From Rikenellaceae bacterium (GTDB lineage Bacteria; Bacteroidota; Bacteroidia; Bacteroidales; UBA932): a stretch of DNA of 61,530 nucleotides. Under the pieces are notes generated by a model, which was not told where the DNA came from, did no database searches, and worked only from the letters and a program-made list of their open reading frames with translations. The stretch covers positions 1 to 61,530 of the forward strand of contig CAAGHY010000062.1 of the NCBI GenBank assembly GCA_900769735.1. Reading direction: 5' to 3'. The position numbers were made by a program, and so were the translations under genes. Shown one piece after another: positions 32,566 to 42,698 of this stretch (its first letter is position 1; the number at the start of each line of letters is the position of its first letter).

Positions 32566-33750
32566 TCATTCTTGGTCCTCAATCACTACAACTCTATTAA
32601 GCTGGGCCTTGTCAAATTTCTGCTGCTGTGAACCCACAGCCACAATCCTCAACTGATCTGGATTCACTCCAAACTGCTCCACCATTGCTTTGTATACAGC
32701 CTCACCCCTCTTCTGGCTCAACTGCATATTGAACTCAGGTGTACCGGTCTCCTTGTCTGCAGAAGCATAAAGGACATATCGTTTTTCAGGGAACTGTTTG
32801 AGCATATCAGCCACATAACCAATGTTTACCATTGCCTTGTCATTCAAATTGGCTTTACCTATCTCAAAGAAGATTGCCAAATCAGGAAATACAGGCACTG
32901 GCAACTCCTCATTTCTCTCCTGGACAAGTTCTGAATTCTGTTTTTCAAGCTGCTGCAAAAGCTGGGCACGCTTCTGTTCAGCCTTGGCCAACATACTCTC
33001 AAGCATTGCAATCTCCTCTACATATCTGGTATTGTCCTCTATAACCACAAGGTCTGAAGCCCGCTGGAATCCAACTGTACCAAATTTATAAGAGATGCCG
33101 GCTGTTACCGATACCAGTGCTGTTACACCATTGTTCATATTGCTGAATGTGTATCGCTGGTTCACAATCATACTCTTCATATCTATGCTGATATCCACTG
33201 CATCTGAGATTGTCCAGTTATGCAACAGACCTGCACTCAACGCAATCTCATCCTTGCTGGTAGAGTTTCCGCTTGAACGGGCCCAACCAACACCGGCATA
33301 AGGTACAAGGTTCCAGAACCTGTCTATCCTTTCACCGCCAATTGCATTGGAAATGTTCCATAGAAAATCTGCGTGAAGGTTCATTGTATTGAATTTCTCC
33401 CTATAATATCCCTCGGCATCAGGAGAACCGTAAGAATAAGGGAGCTGGCCATAAGTCCACCCTTTTGCCTTCAATCCCGAATACTGGAACCTTACACCCA
33501 CAGAAGGTGTGATCCATTTGCCCACAGAAATGTCAAGTGCAGGGGCAATCCTCTTGCCAAAGCTTCCGTGGCCGTCACTCTGCCCAAAATAAACCTGGGC
33601 ACCGCCACCTGCTGTAATGAACCAGTTGTCCCAGAAACCATTGGTTACATAAGGGCCTTTCTGGCCTTGCACTTCAATTACAGTTTCATCCTGGGCATAT
33701 ACACAAACGCCGAAAAGAGAAACCATCAAAACTAAAAATACCTTTTTCAT
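32566..33750 (-). CDS. OmpA family outer-membrane protein
   Basis: A 394-aa protein with a signal peptide (cut near VYAQ, about 20), an N-terminal eight-strand barrel (about 35-230), a coiled-coil segment (about 240-278, LESMLAKAEQKRAQLLQQLEKQ) and a C-terminal OmpA domain (about 285-394). The OmpA domain starts with AIFFEIGKANLNDKA and continues with YVLYASADKETGTPEFNMQLSQKRGEAVYKAM, the usual peptidoglycan-binding pattern. It tethers the outer membrane to the wall. First gene of a two-gene unit with the porin-like protein. Confidence 0.9.
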   Translation of the reverse strand: MKKVFLVLMVSLFGVCVYAQDETVIEVQGQKGPYVTNGFWDNWFITAGGGAQVYFGQSDGHGSFGKRIAPALDISVGKWITPSVGVRFQYSGLKAKGWTYGQLPYSYGSPDAEGYYREKFNTMNLHADFLWNISNAIGGERIDRFWNLVPYAGVGWARSSGNSTSKDEIALSAGLLHNWTISDAVDISIDMKSMIVNQRYTFSNMNNGVTALVSVTAGISYKFGTVGFQRASDLVVIEDNTRYVEEIAMLESMLAKAEQKRAQLLQQLEKQNSELVQERNEELPVPVFPDLAIFFEIGKANLNDKAMVNIGYVADMLKQFPEKRYVLYASADKETGTPEFNMQLSQKRGEAVYKAMVEQFGVNPDQLRIVAVGSQQQKFDKAQLNRVVVIEDQE

Positions 33751-33955
33751 AATGCATCAATTTTAAATTAATCCGCTATTACTCTACTCAACAGATATTT
33801 TCAGCATTTGTTTCAATGAATGAAAAAACTTCACTTCACAAGGGCAAAAATCCATACCGCAACAAGACTCTCTCCAAAAGCCCCGCAAAGCAGAACATTC
33901 CGCAACATATTTTGTTTCTAAAGGGAAATTTGATTTTAATTTTAAAATTGGAGCA

Positions 33956-34549
33956 ATGAAAAGATTTTATCTATTGTCAATCACCCTTCTTACCTTACTA
34001 TTTATTGGAAACGGACTATATGCCCAGGATTTCGGTTCTGAAACCACTATGACAAAACAGGAAGCACGCAAAGCGGCAAGAGCTGCCCATAAGAAAGCTA
34101 TGGAAGCCCAGAGCCAGGCCCAGTTTGAACAGGCTGTACAATGTCTTAAAGACGGGTATTTTGTAATTGAAGCGGACCAGCTCCTTTTCCCTCAAGGCCT
34201 CACTAAATTTGTATCAGGCATCACAAACTTTGTATCAATGAATGAGGGCAAAGCAGTAATACAGATTGCAACCAGCAATTTCAGACCTGGCCCTAACGGT
34301 GTTGGCGGAATTACAGTAGAGGGTAATGTATCCAACATAACAATGAGTACAACCAAACGCGGCGGTGTATACTACAACTTTATGGTACAGGGAATTGCTG
34401 TATCGGCAAGCGTAAACATCCAGCTTACAGGAGACGGCAACAGGGCAACTGTTACCATTTACCCTAATTTCAACAGCAACAACCTTACTATGACAGGTTC
34501 TCTTGTACCATACAATGAGTCAGAAGTGTTTCAAGGCCGTACATTTTAG
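33956..34549 (+). CDS. DUF4251 family exported protein
   Basis: A 197-aa protein with a signal peptide (cut near YAQ, about 24), a charged helical stretch (about 32-60, KQEARKAARAAHKKAMEAQ) and a beta-rich C-terminal domain (about 70-197) containing NFVSMNEGKAVIQIAT, typical of DUF4251. Family function is unknown. It is transcribed alone and converges on addA with only 11 bases between them. The 205-base space upstream shows no clear promoter or other gene. Confidence 0.83.
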   Translation: MKRFYLLSITLLTLLFIGNGLYAQDFGSETTMTKQEARKAARAAHKKAMEAQSQAQFEQAVQCLKDGYFVIEADQLLFPQGLTKFVSGITNFVSMNEGKAVIQIATSNFRPGPNGVGGITVEGNVSNITMSTTKRGGVYYNFMVQGIAVSASVNIQLTGDGNRATVTIYPNFNSNNLTMTGSLVPYNESEVFQGRTF

Positions 34550-34560
34550 GCACGTTTACC

Positions 34561-37500
34561 TTAAACAGGTATGACAATATCTGCTGAAAGGTACCACAAA
34601 TAACCTTTAACATTGGTATAACCCATTGCGGTGAGCAGTTCCTTGTATCTGCTCACCTGTTTTTTGTATCCGCCCAACTGAGCGGTATCTTCAGAGGAAT
34701 AGGCTCCAAACTTGTAATCTATAACAATAGCCTCATCTCCCTTTACCAGAACCCTGTCGGGACGCTTCTCCTCACCGGAAGGGGTTAATATGCTGCACTC
34801 GTTAAGCACTTTGTACTCCCTGCCAAACCAGCCGTACTCCTGCACAGATGCAACCTTCTGTTGCACCATCTCCAACAGTTCCTCACTACTGCAGCTTGCC
34901 ACACCCTCTGCACAGGCCCTCTCTACCGCACCGGCAATATCCTCGCCATACTCTACCAATGAGAATACATAATGCATTGCAATTCCGTGTTCCCTGATGC
35001 TCTCCCCTCCCTGCAACGATCCGCTCTGGGCAGCAGTACGTGTCCTCTTCTCCAACAACCCGTGATGGAACACTCTGCCCAACTTCATTTTCCCCTCTTT
35101 AACGGTATCTTTCCCGGCACAACCGCTCTCTCCCCAAACCTTCTTGCCCTCAGAATCAAGCTCGCACACTTGCGTACAATATTTGTAAAGCATATCAGAA
35201 ACCGCCGTTACAGATGTCTCCCCGGATTTGTCCAGCTTGGCCTGGGGGGCAAAAATTATCATCTCATCCTTGGCCCTGGTAAATGCAACATACACAGTAT
35301 TGAGTGCATCTATACACGCAGCAAGCCTCTCCTTTCTGTAGTTATTCTCAAAATATGTCTCAAGAAGCCCCTTAGAATATTTTACAGGTACAGGCATACC
35401 GTTGAAACTGCTCCACAAAGTAGGTGACATAAGCGGCTTATGATCCAGATTCTCCTTCAGGAACGGCACAATCACCACATTGAAGCCCAATCCTTTTGAT
35501 TTGTGTATTGTCATAACCCTTATGGCATCCATATCCTCAGGTGCAGAAACGGTACATTTTATACCGCTCTCATCCCACCACTTGAGGAACTGCCCAATAT
35601 TGGTCCCCTTGCTGTTGGTAAACTCAAGCACAAGATCCAGTAACGCCTGCAAATATGCCACATCCCCCTTCTCCTCCTCTGAAAGGGTTTCCCTTACAAT
35701 TGCCTCACACAACTGATACAAGGAATAATGGCTTATCTGCTCCACGGTTGGAATACTCTGGAACATTCTCATTATCCTCAATGAATCACTCTGCGGATTG
35801 TCAATCTCCCTCAATACATTCACCACCTTCTGCACAGCCAAAGAAGAGGCCACATAAAGGGAATCACTGGAAATCACATCATACCCGTTCTCCAGAAGCT
35901 TTTCAGCCACCAGATTACCATCCTTGCCGGTTCTCACCAGCACAGCAATATCCTTCTGCCTGTAACCTCCTGCCAGAAGTGCAGCCACCTTTTCCGGCAA
36001 CATACCAAGAGCAGCCTCCTGAAAATCCTCCTCCTCACCATCAATGAAATTCACCTCCACATACCCCCTCTTATCCAGTCTCCCGGCAGGTATCTTCTGC
36101 TCAAGCTGGGAATATACCTCAACCACATCATTTCCACCCAACTCCACTATCCCCTGCGCCTCTTTGGCACAATATTCAAAAAACTTGTTGTTGAACTCTA
36201 TTATATTCACACCACTGCGGTAATTGAACTCCAGATTGTCATCCTTGAGCTCATCCTCCCTGAACTGCGAATAAATGTCCTCCTTAAGGATCTTCCAGTC
36301 GGAACCCCTCCAGCGGTAGATACTCTGCTTCACATCCCCCACCATCAGGTTCCTGTTCCCCTCCGCCAGACTGTTCTTGAGCAAAGGGTAAAAATTCCTC
36401 CACTGCAAAGAAGAGGTATCCTGGAACTCATCCAGCATAAAATGGTCCAACTTGGCCCCTATCTTCTCATACACAAACGGAGTGTCACTACCGTCTATAA
36501 TTTTACCAAGCAGCTCAGTGGACTCAGAAAGGAGAATTATGTTCTTCTCCCTGCAATACTCCAGCACCTTGGCATATATATCATTGAGAATTCCCAGCAC
36601 ATTCACATTTGAAAGGAGCACCATTGCCGTAGCATACCCCCTGTACCCGTTCTCAAACAGGGAAATTATCTTCCCGACAATTTCATTCAATGCAGGATAC
36701 ACCATCTCAATCTCCCCAGGACAACTCTTTCCCTTGTACCAGTTTCCCTTATTGTCATACAGAGCCATAAATGTAGCCGTAGGCGGCACCACAGTCCCTT
36801 TTCCCCTCTTCATCTCCTCCACTTTCTGAAAATAATTGAAAGGGGAACGGCTTCCCCCCTTAAAATCAGAAGCACTCAAACCACCCTCTGCAATACTTCT
36901 GTTGCCCATTTTCGCCAACTCAACAAGCTCCTTCTCAAAACCGTCGGCCATACCCTTAAGGCTGTTCTTCAACTGCGCAACCTCATCTATGGTTATATCC
37001 TCAAAATTCTTCTCCCCCTTCTCCTTGGCCAGTTTGAACTCCTCACTGAAAATCTGGTTGCCCAACTTGAGGATCTCTCCCTTTACATTCCAGGAACTTC
37101 CCTTATCCACAGCCTCCAATGAATAATCAATCAACCACTCCAGCAGTTTCTGGTTCTGCGGCTCATCAAGCTGCACAAACATCTTGTCCACAGCCCTCAT
37201 AAGGACGCTCTCCTTATCAAGCTCCACATTATAGGTGGCCATCCTCCCCAGCTCCCTGGCAAAAGAGCGCATAACAAGCTGGAAAAACTTGTCAATTGTA
37301 CTTACCCTGAAAGATGTATAATCGTGCAGGATTGAAACCAGTATCTCCTTGGCCTTTTCACGCACCCAAACCTCATCCTTCCCGGTAAAGGCCATTATAC
37401 GCTCAAGGTAATCAGACTTAACCCCAGGCTGGGAAAGCAGATGCAGCTGCTCCAGAATCCTCTGCTTCATCTCATCCGTAGCCTTGTTGGTAAAAGTAAC

Positions 37501-37611
37501 TGCCAAAATATGCTTGAAGGCAAAAGGCTTGGAAAACAAGAGTTCCATATACTCACCTGTAAGCCTGTGTGTCTTTCCGGCTCCTGCCGACGCTTTCAAT
37601 ACTTCTATCAT
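34561..37611 (-). CDS. addA: AddA-type helicase-nuclease
   Basis: ATP-dependent helicase and nuclease subunit for double-strand break repair, paired with the AddB-type protein upstream. The 1016-aa protein has Walker A (ASAGAGKTHRL, about 7-17), the helicase motif DEFQDTSSLQWRNF, GDVKQSIYRWRGSDW, motif V/VI sequences (VMTIHKSKGLGF, VYVAFTRAKDEM) and a C-terminal PD-(D/E)XK nuclease (RPDRVLVKGDEAIVIDYKFG). I chose the ATG at 37611, preceded by a G-rich ribosome-binding stretch. It is the last gene of a four-gene unit starting with MgtC/SapB. Confidence 0.9.
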   Translation of the reverse strand: MIEVLKASAGAGKTHRLTGEYMELLFSKPFAFKHILAVTFTNKATDEMKQRILEQLHLLSQPGVKSDYLERIMAFTGKDEVWVREKAKEILVSILHDYTSFRVSTIDKFFQLVMRSFARELGRMATYNVELDKESVLMRAVDKMFVQLDEPQNQKLLEWLIDYSLEAVDKGSSWNVKGEILKLGNQIFSEEFKLAKEKGEKNFEDITIDEVAQLKNSLKGMADGFEKELVELAKMGNRSIAEGGLSASDFKGGSRSPFNYFQKVEEMKRGKGTVVPPTATFMALYDNKGNWYKGKSCPGEIEMVYPALNEIVGKIISLFENGYRGYATAMVLLSNVNVLGILNDIYAKVLEYCREKNIILLSESTELLGKIIDGSDTPFVYEKIGAKLDHFMLDEFQDTSSLQWRNFYPLLKNSLAEGNRNLMVGDVKQSIYRWRGSDWKILKEDIYSQFREDELKDDNLEFNYRSGVNIIEFNNKFFEYCAKEAQGIVELGGNDVVEVYSQLEQKIPAGRLDKRGYVEVNFIDGEEEDFQEAALGMLPEKVAALLAGGYRQKDIAVLVRTGKDGNLVAEKLLENGYDVISSDSLYVASSLAVQKVVNVLREIDNPQSDSLRIMRMFQSIPTVEQISHYSLYQLCEAIVRETLSEEEKGDVAYLQALLDLVLEFTNSKGTNIGQFLKWWDESGIKCTVSAPEDMDAIRVMTIHKSKGLGFNVVIVPFLKENLDHKPLMSPTLWSSFNGMPVPVKYSKGLLETYFENNYRKERLAACIDALNTVYVAFTRAKDEMIIFAPQAKLDKSGETSVTAVSDMLYKYCTQVCELDSEGKKVWGESGCAGKDTVKEGKMKLGRVFHHGLLEKRTRTAAQSGSLQGGESIREHGIAMHYVFSLVEYGEDIAGAVERACAEGVASCSSEELLEMVQQKVASVQEYGWFGREYKVLNECSILTPSGEEKRPDRVLVKGDEAIVIDYKFGAYSSEDTAQLGGYKKQVSRYKELLTAMGYTNVKGYLWYLSADIVIPV

Positions 37612-37625
37612 TTCTACACCCTCCC

Positions 37626-40472
37626 TTACTTTCTGCAGACAGCCTGCAATTTGCAATATCCGCAATTCTTCTCCTGAGGATTTGGATAGAACGGAATATC
37701 CTCATTAAAAATCTCATCCACGCACTCAATAAGCAGTCCCTTGAACTGCTCCAGCCCCTCCTGCTCCAGCAGAATCTGCACAGGTGACTCCTTGGCCAAC
37801 TTCTTCAGCTGGTAAATTGTAAGGAGCACATCCTCAACCGGCTCCCCAGCAACCAGCTTTTCATCAAACATAATGAGTGCATACAGATACAGCTGCGCAA
37901 TGGCCTTGTATTTCCCCTCGCCCTGCTTGTCAAACAGCTGCGAAAGTTCAAATTTACTGTCGGGAGGATTTACGGAACCTGTCTTATAGTCTATAATTCT
38001 GGTAATGTTCCCCTCCACAAGGGTATCAATCCTGTCTATGAAAGCCTTGAAATTCACCTGCAAAGCACCGCCCTGCACAGGTAGTTTGTACCTGAACCTC
38101 CTCTCTCCCGCCACATATCTGAAAGGGGCCGCCTTGATGTCTGCATCCAATGCCAGATCTATATATTTCCTCAGAAGAGCCTCCACAATCTTGTGCTGCC
38201 CTGTAAGGGAATCTGTATGCATATACTTCACAAAACCCTCCAATATCAGCTTCCCGACAGTTTCCTTATCCCTCTTCTCCCTCTTCACATCATCCTCACC
38301 AACCCTCTTACCCTCATATTTCTTGTAGATGCCTTCCATCACGTGGTGGAAAATGCTGCCGAACACGTTGCTTTCCACAGTCTCCGCCACCTCCTCTTCC
38401 TCAACCATACCCTCCACATTCTCCACATAGAACTTGAGCGGGCAGGAAATATAATTGTTGAGGGCACTGGCCGAAAGGGATTTATCCCCGTTGCCGGTAT
38501 ACATCTGAAGCAGTTTCTCCATAACGGCACCCCTCTTCTCCACCTGGATTCCCTGCTGCGCATCCCCCAACACCGGAGGAACAGAAACCGCCATCTCATT
38601 TACGTTTACTCCAAAATGGTATTTGAGCTGTTTTACATAACGGCTCACCTCCCCGCTTGAAAGCCCCTCAGAGCGGGTATCATAAACCATATGCACATTC
38701 CTGGCCCTGCAGATGCTCCTGTAGAAATGGTACGCCGCAATGCCGTCCTGCAGTTCGTATGTAGGGAGGCCGAATCCTACCCTCAGATTGTAAGGTATTA
38801 TTGAGTTGCCAATATTGGATGAAGGGAACTTGCCCTCATTGGCTGAGACAATTATCACATTCTCAAAATCAAGCGCACGGGTTTCAAGGGTTCCCATTAT
38901 CTGCAAACCCTTAAGAGGTTCACCCTTGAACGGCACCACTATTGAGTTGCACAGCTGCTCCACCAGCTTAAGGCAGGTCTTTGTTTCCATTGGAATCTGC
39001 AGCTGCTGCACCCTTTTCACCCTCTGGTGATACTGGCAGATGAACTCCCTGTCCCATCTTTCAAGCACACCATCAAGGTATTCCAGAATTGAAGCCATAT
39101 AGGAGAGCATCTCTCCGCTCCCCGCTACTGGCACAAGAAGTTTTTCAAGCAGTTCACCGGCATTTTCCAGCACCGGCGAGTCACTTGCAACATATATCAT
39201 ATTCCCCTCCAGAATTTTCCGCTTTATTTGGGCAGATGCCTCTGGAGCCAATTTTTTCACATATTCGTGGGCAAGGAGATCCAGCAATGACTTGTGGTAG
39301 AACTCCGTTTTTCCCCCCTTCACCCTGCTATCCTGCTGCAGCTGCTTTACCAGATTCATGAATGAAGCCAGTGAAGTGGCAGTTATGGGGTATCCCATTG
39401 TAACATTTATGGATTTGAACTTGTGGGGAATTGAATTCAGCACAGGCATAAGGAGATTCTCATCGGGAAGAACAATTGCAGTGGAGAATGCCTCCTTGTC
39501 CATAACCTCCCATTGCGGGAAAAGTTTCTCCAGGATGTCCGCTACCACAAATGCCTGTCCTACTCCCGACGGCGATGCATACACATTGTAGCTCTGCTGC
39601 TCCACAGGAAGGGCTCCCCCTGTTGCATCCAATTCATATCTGGCAGGGAACTCCTTGGCAAATTCACTTATGATTTCAGATGCACCGTTACTGGAATCAG
39701 AAAGCATAGGGCCATAAAAATCCCAATAGAAATCTCCTTTTCCGGCATCACGCAGATACTGCATCACCCTCCTCTCGCACTTGTTTGGAGCATTGAATCC
39801 TATGAAAACTATCCTCTTTTCAAAATCATATTTCTCAACACAGCCGGCAACTTTGCGGTAAATCTGCCCCTCATATCCTACCCCTTTTGCCTTCAGGGCA
39901 GAATTGAAGTTCTCATACAACCGGTACATCAGCCCCCATATTGAAGAGAAGAGTTCCTTTTTGCTGCTGAGGGTTCCCCCTTTCAGGTAGTTTGTCCAGA
40001 AACTCTTTACCGCCTCAAACTGTTTGGGGCTCAGATAGGAGAAATCACTCTCAATCTCCTTCAGCTCCTTGATGTTTGTAAAGAGCTGGCGGGGATCAAC
40101 AAGGTATTTGTCTATGTCATTGAAGTCTTTAAGGATGGCGTCCCCCCAATGTACAAACTCATCAAAGGTGTCCTTGCCACTGGCAGGATCATAACCTGCC
40201 CCACTGTATTTGAGGGCTATATATTCTTTGTACAGAATATACAGCTGTTCCACAGAATCAGCCGGAACCAAGTCTGCCAGTTCAACAAAAAGCTCGTTGA
40301 TGGTCCCTATCTGGGGAGAGAAAAGGGGCCTGCCCCATTTTTTGCCGTACTCCTCCCCCAGGAACTTCTGGAAGAACTTCATTGAACGTCTGTTTGGCAA
40401 CACAAACCTGCACCCCAAATCATCATTTGCCACAAATGCTGCAGCCACTTGCCTTAAAAACTGATTCTCCAT
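37626..40472 (-). CDS. addB: AddB-type PD-(D/E)XK nuclease
   Basis: Partner of AddA. The 948-aa protein has a degenerate helicase-like body and a C-terminal RecB-type nuclease domain (about 690-948): LSASALNNYISCPLKFYVENVEG at its start, FIDRIDTLVEGNITRIIDYKTG for the active site, and CGYCKLQAVC at the end. The isolated upstream Cys plus the three C-terminal Cys fit the iron-sulphur staple of AddB nucleases. The stop is 14 bases before addA. Confidence 0.87.
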   Translation of the reverse strand: MENQFLRQVAAAFVANDDLGCRFVLPNRRSMKFFQKFLGEEYGKKWGRPLFSPQIGTINELFVELADLVPADSVEQLYILYKEYIALKYSGAGYDPASGKDTFDEFVHWGDAILKDFNDIDKYLVDPRQLFTNIKELKEIESDFSYLSPKQFEAVKSFWTNYLKGGTLSSKKELFSSIWGLMYRLYENFNSALKAKGVGYEGQIYRKVAGCVEKYDFEKRIVFIGFNAPNKCERRVMQYLRDAGKGDFYWDFYGPMLSDSSNGASEIISEFAKEFPARYELDATGGALPVEQQSYNVYASPSGVGQAFVVADILEKLFPQWEVMDKEAFSTAIVLPDENLLMPVLNSIPHKFKSINVTMGYPITATSLASFMNLVKQLQQDSRVKGGKTEFYHKSLLDLLAHEYVKKLAPEASAQIKRKILEGNMIYVASDSPVLENAGELLEKLLVPVAGSGEMLSYMASILEYLDGVLERWDREFICQYHQRVKRVQQLQIPMETKTCLKLVEQLCNSIVVPFKGEPLKGLQIMGTLETRALDFENVIIVSANEGKFPSSNIGNSIIPYNLRVGFGLPTYELQDGIAAYHFYRSICRARNVHMVYDTRSEGLSSGEVSRYVKQLKYHFGVNVNEMAVSVPPVLGDAQQGIQVEKRGAVMEKLLQMYTGNGDKSLSASALNNYISCPLKFYVENVEGMVEEEEVAETVESNVFGSIFHHVMEGIYKKYEGKRVGEDDVKREKRDKETVGKLILEGFVKYMHTDSLTGQHKIVEALLRKYIDLALDADIKAAPFRYVAGERRFRYKLPVQGGALQVNFKAFIDRIDTLVEGNITRIIDYKTGSVNPPDSKFELSQLFDKQGEGKYKAIAQLYLYALIMFDEKLVAGEPVEDVLLTIYQLKKLAKESPVQILLEQEGLEQFKGLLIECVDEIFNEDIPFYPNPQEKNCGYCKLQAVCRK

Positions 40473-40486
40473 AAATGTTTTTCCTG

Positions 40487-42697
40487 TTAGCCCAACTCCT
40501 TAACTTTCTGTTTCTCGCCTACTACCCACACTGTATCACCGGGCTGGATGATTGTTGCAGATGTGGTTCTTATGAATGTATTGCTGTTTTCACCCTCCAG
40601 GCCAACAAGCAACACTCCAAATTTCTCCCTTATGTTGGTAATGTTGGCATTCTCACCTATCATAGGGGAAGTGTCTCCCAATGTAACCTGGAAAAGCTCC
40701 ATCTCCGCTGATGTTCCCTCCCTTGGTTTAACCCTCTCCTCGGCAGCCTCCTTGAACTCCATTATCTGTTTGTCCGTACCCAGGATAATGAGAATATCCA
40801 TCGGGAAGATAACCTCTGAATTCACTGGAAGATCTATGGTTTCCAAACCTCTTATCATCTGGATTATAAGGGCACCTGTCTGCTTGCTCTTGTGAATCTG
40901 GGAGATTGTTTTGCCGGCCATATATGAGTTTGGCTCCACTTCCACCTTCTCAATATGGATCTCATCCGCCAGCTCACGTGGGAGGATCAAAGAGCGTCTG
41001 CCACCCTCACTGTTCAGGTTGGTGAGGAACCTCTCCTCAATTCTGGCATAATAGCCTTTGATTTTCTTTGACACCAGCACCACTGAAATGGTAAAGGCAC
41101 ATAGAGTGAGGGCCGCACCATATCCCATTGCAAAGTAGAAAGATGATGTGATGGATATTGCAATTATGGCAATCAGATACTTGAAGATCATCATAAACAG
41201 CAGCGGTCCCCTGGCAAACTTCTGGTCCTGCCAGATTTTGTCAAACACTCCGTCTCCGTCCTTTCTCTTGAGCAGTCCCCACAAGAATGGGAGCATTGCA
41301 ACCAGATTCAACAGGAATGAAAGTATCCTTATATGCCTTGGCTCACCAAAGAATCCTACAATTATAGGATAAATCACCTGAGTGAAGAAAATGTTCACAA
41401 ACAGCAGCCACCCTATGTAAATGAAAAGCCTCAGGGCATATGATTTCAACAGCTTGTTCCACTCACCCTCCTTATCCAAAGTTTTCCTACCTGTACCTAA
41501 CCTCTCAATAACCGTTCTCCACTGCGGCTTCACATTGTTGTAGATTGCATTGTAAAGCGGCTCACCCAACTTTATCCAATAAGGGGTAACAAATGTGGTA
41601 AGGATGGAAACCGTAACAATTACCGGATACAGATGCTCCGGAAGCACTTTATGGTCCAATCCCATCTGCACAATGATGAATGAGAACTCACCAATCTGGC
41701 ACAAGCATATTCCCGACAGCATTGCATTTTTAAGGGTTTGGCCGGAAAACAGCAAACCCAAAGTGGCCGCCAACGGCTTGGCCACAATAATCACTGCAGA
41801 GATGATGAGGATCTGGTACCAGTAATTTACAATGGCAGAAGGGTCCACCATCATACCAACAGACACAAAGAATATTGCCCCAAAAAAATCCTTTATGGGT
41901 TTGGTAAGCTTCACAATCTTCTCACTGTGCATTGTACCACTGAGGATGGAACCCATTACAAAGGCACCCAATGCCTCGGAGATTCCCGCCTTGATTGTGA
42001 TAACCACCATAAGGAAACACAAACCCAGGGAAACCACAATAAGGGTCTCTCCAGTAAGAAAATTCTTTATTTTCCTGAAAATTGTAGGGATAAAATAGAT
42101 ACCACCGGTAAACCACAACAACAGGAACAGCGCCAGATGGGCAATCTTGTCGGCCAGCTCCACACCGTTGAAACTGGTACTCAACACCAGTGCCGGCAGC
42201 ATCACCAGAATAAGGATTGCCACCATATCCTCCACTACAAGGGCTCCAAAAACAAGTTGCGTGAACTTCTTGTTCTTCACACCCATATCATCAAACGCCT
42301 TAATGATGATTGATGTAGAGGAGATACTCAACATACCGCCAAGGAAAATGGAAGTTACCCAGTCCCAGTCCAGCACGCGTCCCACAAGGGTACCCATACT
42401 GAACATCATAACCACCTCCGTAAACACGGTCATGAATCCGGTTCCTCCAACCTTCTTCAACTTCTTGAAATTGAACTCAAGGCCCAGTCCGAACAACAGG
42501 AAAATCACACCTATCTTGCCCCAGAAATCAATGCTCTCCACCTCCGCAACAGTTGGGAGATATGTAAAATGCGGACCCGCAAAAACTCCGGCTACTATAT
42601 AGCCCAGAACCAGCGGCTGCTTAAGTTTCTTGAACACTATGGTCACCACACCGGCAACCATAAGAATCAATGCCAAATCGGATAAAAGCGCATTCAT
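40487..42697 (-). CDS. CPA2 family cation:proton antiporter with two RCK_C domains
   Basis: Kef/CPA2-type monovalent cation:proton antiporter, 736 aa. About twelve hydrophobic helices (1-400), with the family's GLEFNFKKLK, SSTSIIIKAFDD and VEDMVAILIL (ion-site Asp) motifs. A second hydrophobic block occupies about 415-545. The cytoplasmic tail has two TrkA-C/RCK_C-like domains (about 575-655 and 660-736), but I see no Rossmann RCK_N domain (no GxGxxG). Likely K+ or Na+ efflux regulated by ligand binding at the tail. It starts one base after the MgtC stop. Confidence 0.88.
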   Translation of the reverse strand: MNALLSDLALILMVAGVVTIVFKKLKQPLVLGYIVAGVFAGPHFTYLPTVAEVESIDFWGKIGVIFLLFGLGLEFNFKKLKKVGGTGFMTVFTEVVMMFSMGTLVGRVLDWDWVTSIFLGGMLSISSTSIIIKAFDDMGVKNKKFTQLVFGALVVEDMVAILILVMLPALVLSTSFNGVELADKIAHLALFLLLWFTGGIYFIPTIFRKIKNFLTGETLIVVSLGLCFLMVVITIKAGISEALGAFVMGSILSGTMHSEKIVKLTKPIKDFFGAIFFVSVGMMVDPSAIVNYWYQILIISAVIIVAKPLAATLGLLFSGQTLKNAMLSGICLCQIGEFSFIIVQMGLDHKVLPEHLYPVIVTVSILTTFVTPYWIKLGEPLYNAIYNNVKPQWRTVIERLGTGRKTLDKEGEWNKLLKSYALRLFIYIGWLLFVNIFFTQVIYPIIVGFFGEPRHIRILSFLLNLVAMLPFLWGLLKRKDGDGVFDKIWQDQKFARGPLLFMMIFKYLIAIIAISITSSFYFAMGYGAALTLCAFTISVVLVSKKIKGYYARIEERFLTNLNSEGGRRSLILPRELADEIHIEKVEVEPNSYMAGKTISQIHKSKQTGALIIQMIRGLETIDLPVNSEVIFPMDILIILGTDKQIMEFKEAAEERVKPREGTSAEMELFQVTLGDTSPMIGENANITNIREKFGVLLVGLEGENSNTFIRTTSATIIQPGDTVWVVGEKQKVKELG

Positions 42698-42698
42698 C

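Noticed and set aside
33816..33959. A 47-codon plus-strand frame in the space before the DUF4251 gene
   Set aside because: Low-complexity Lys/Ser composition, no promoter or ribosome site, and it merely runs into the next start codon; looks like chance.
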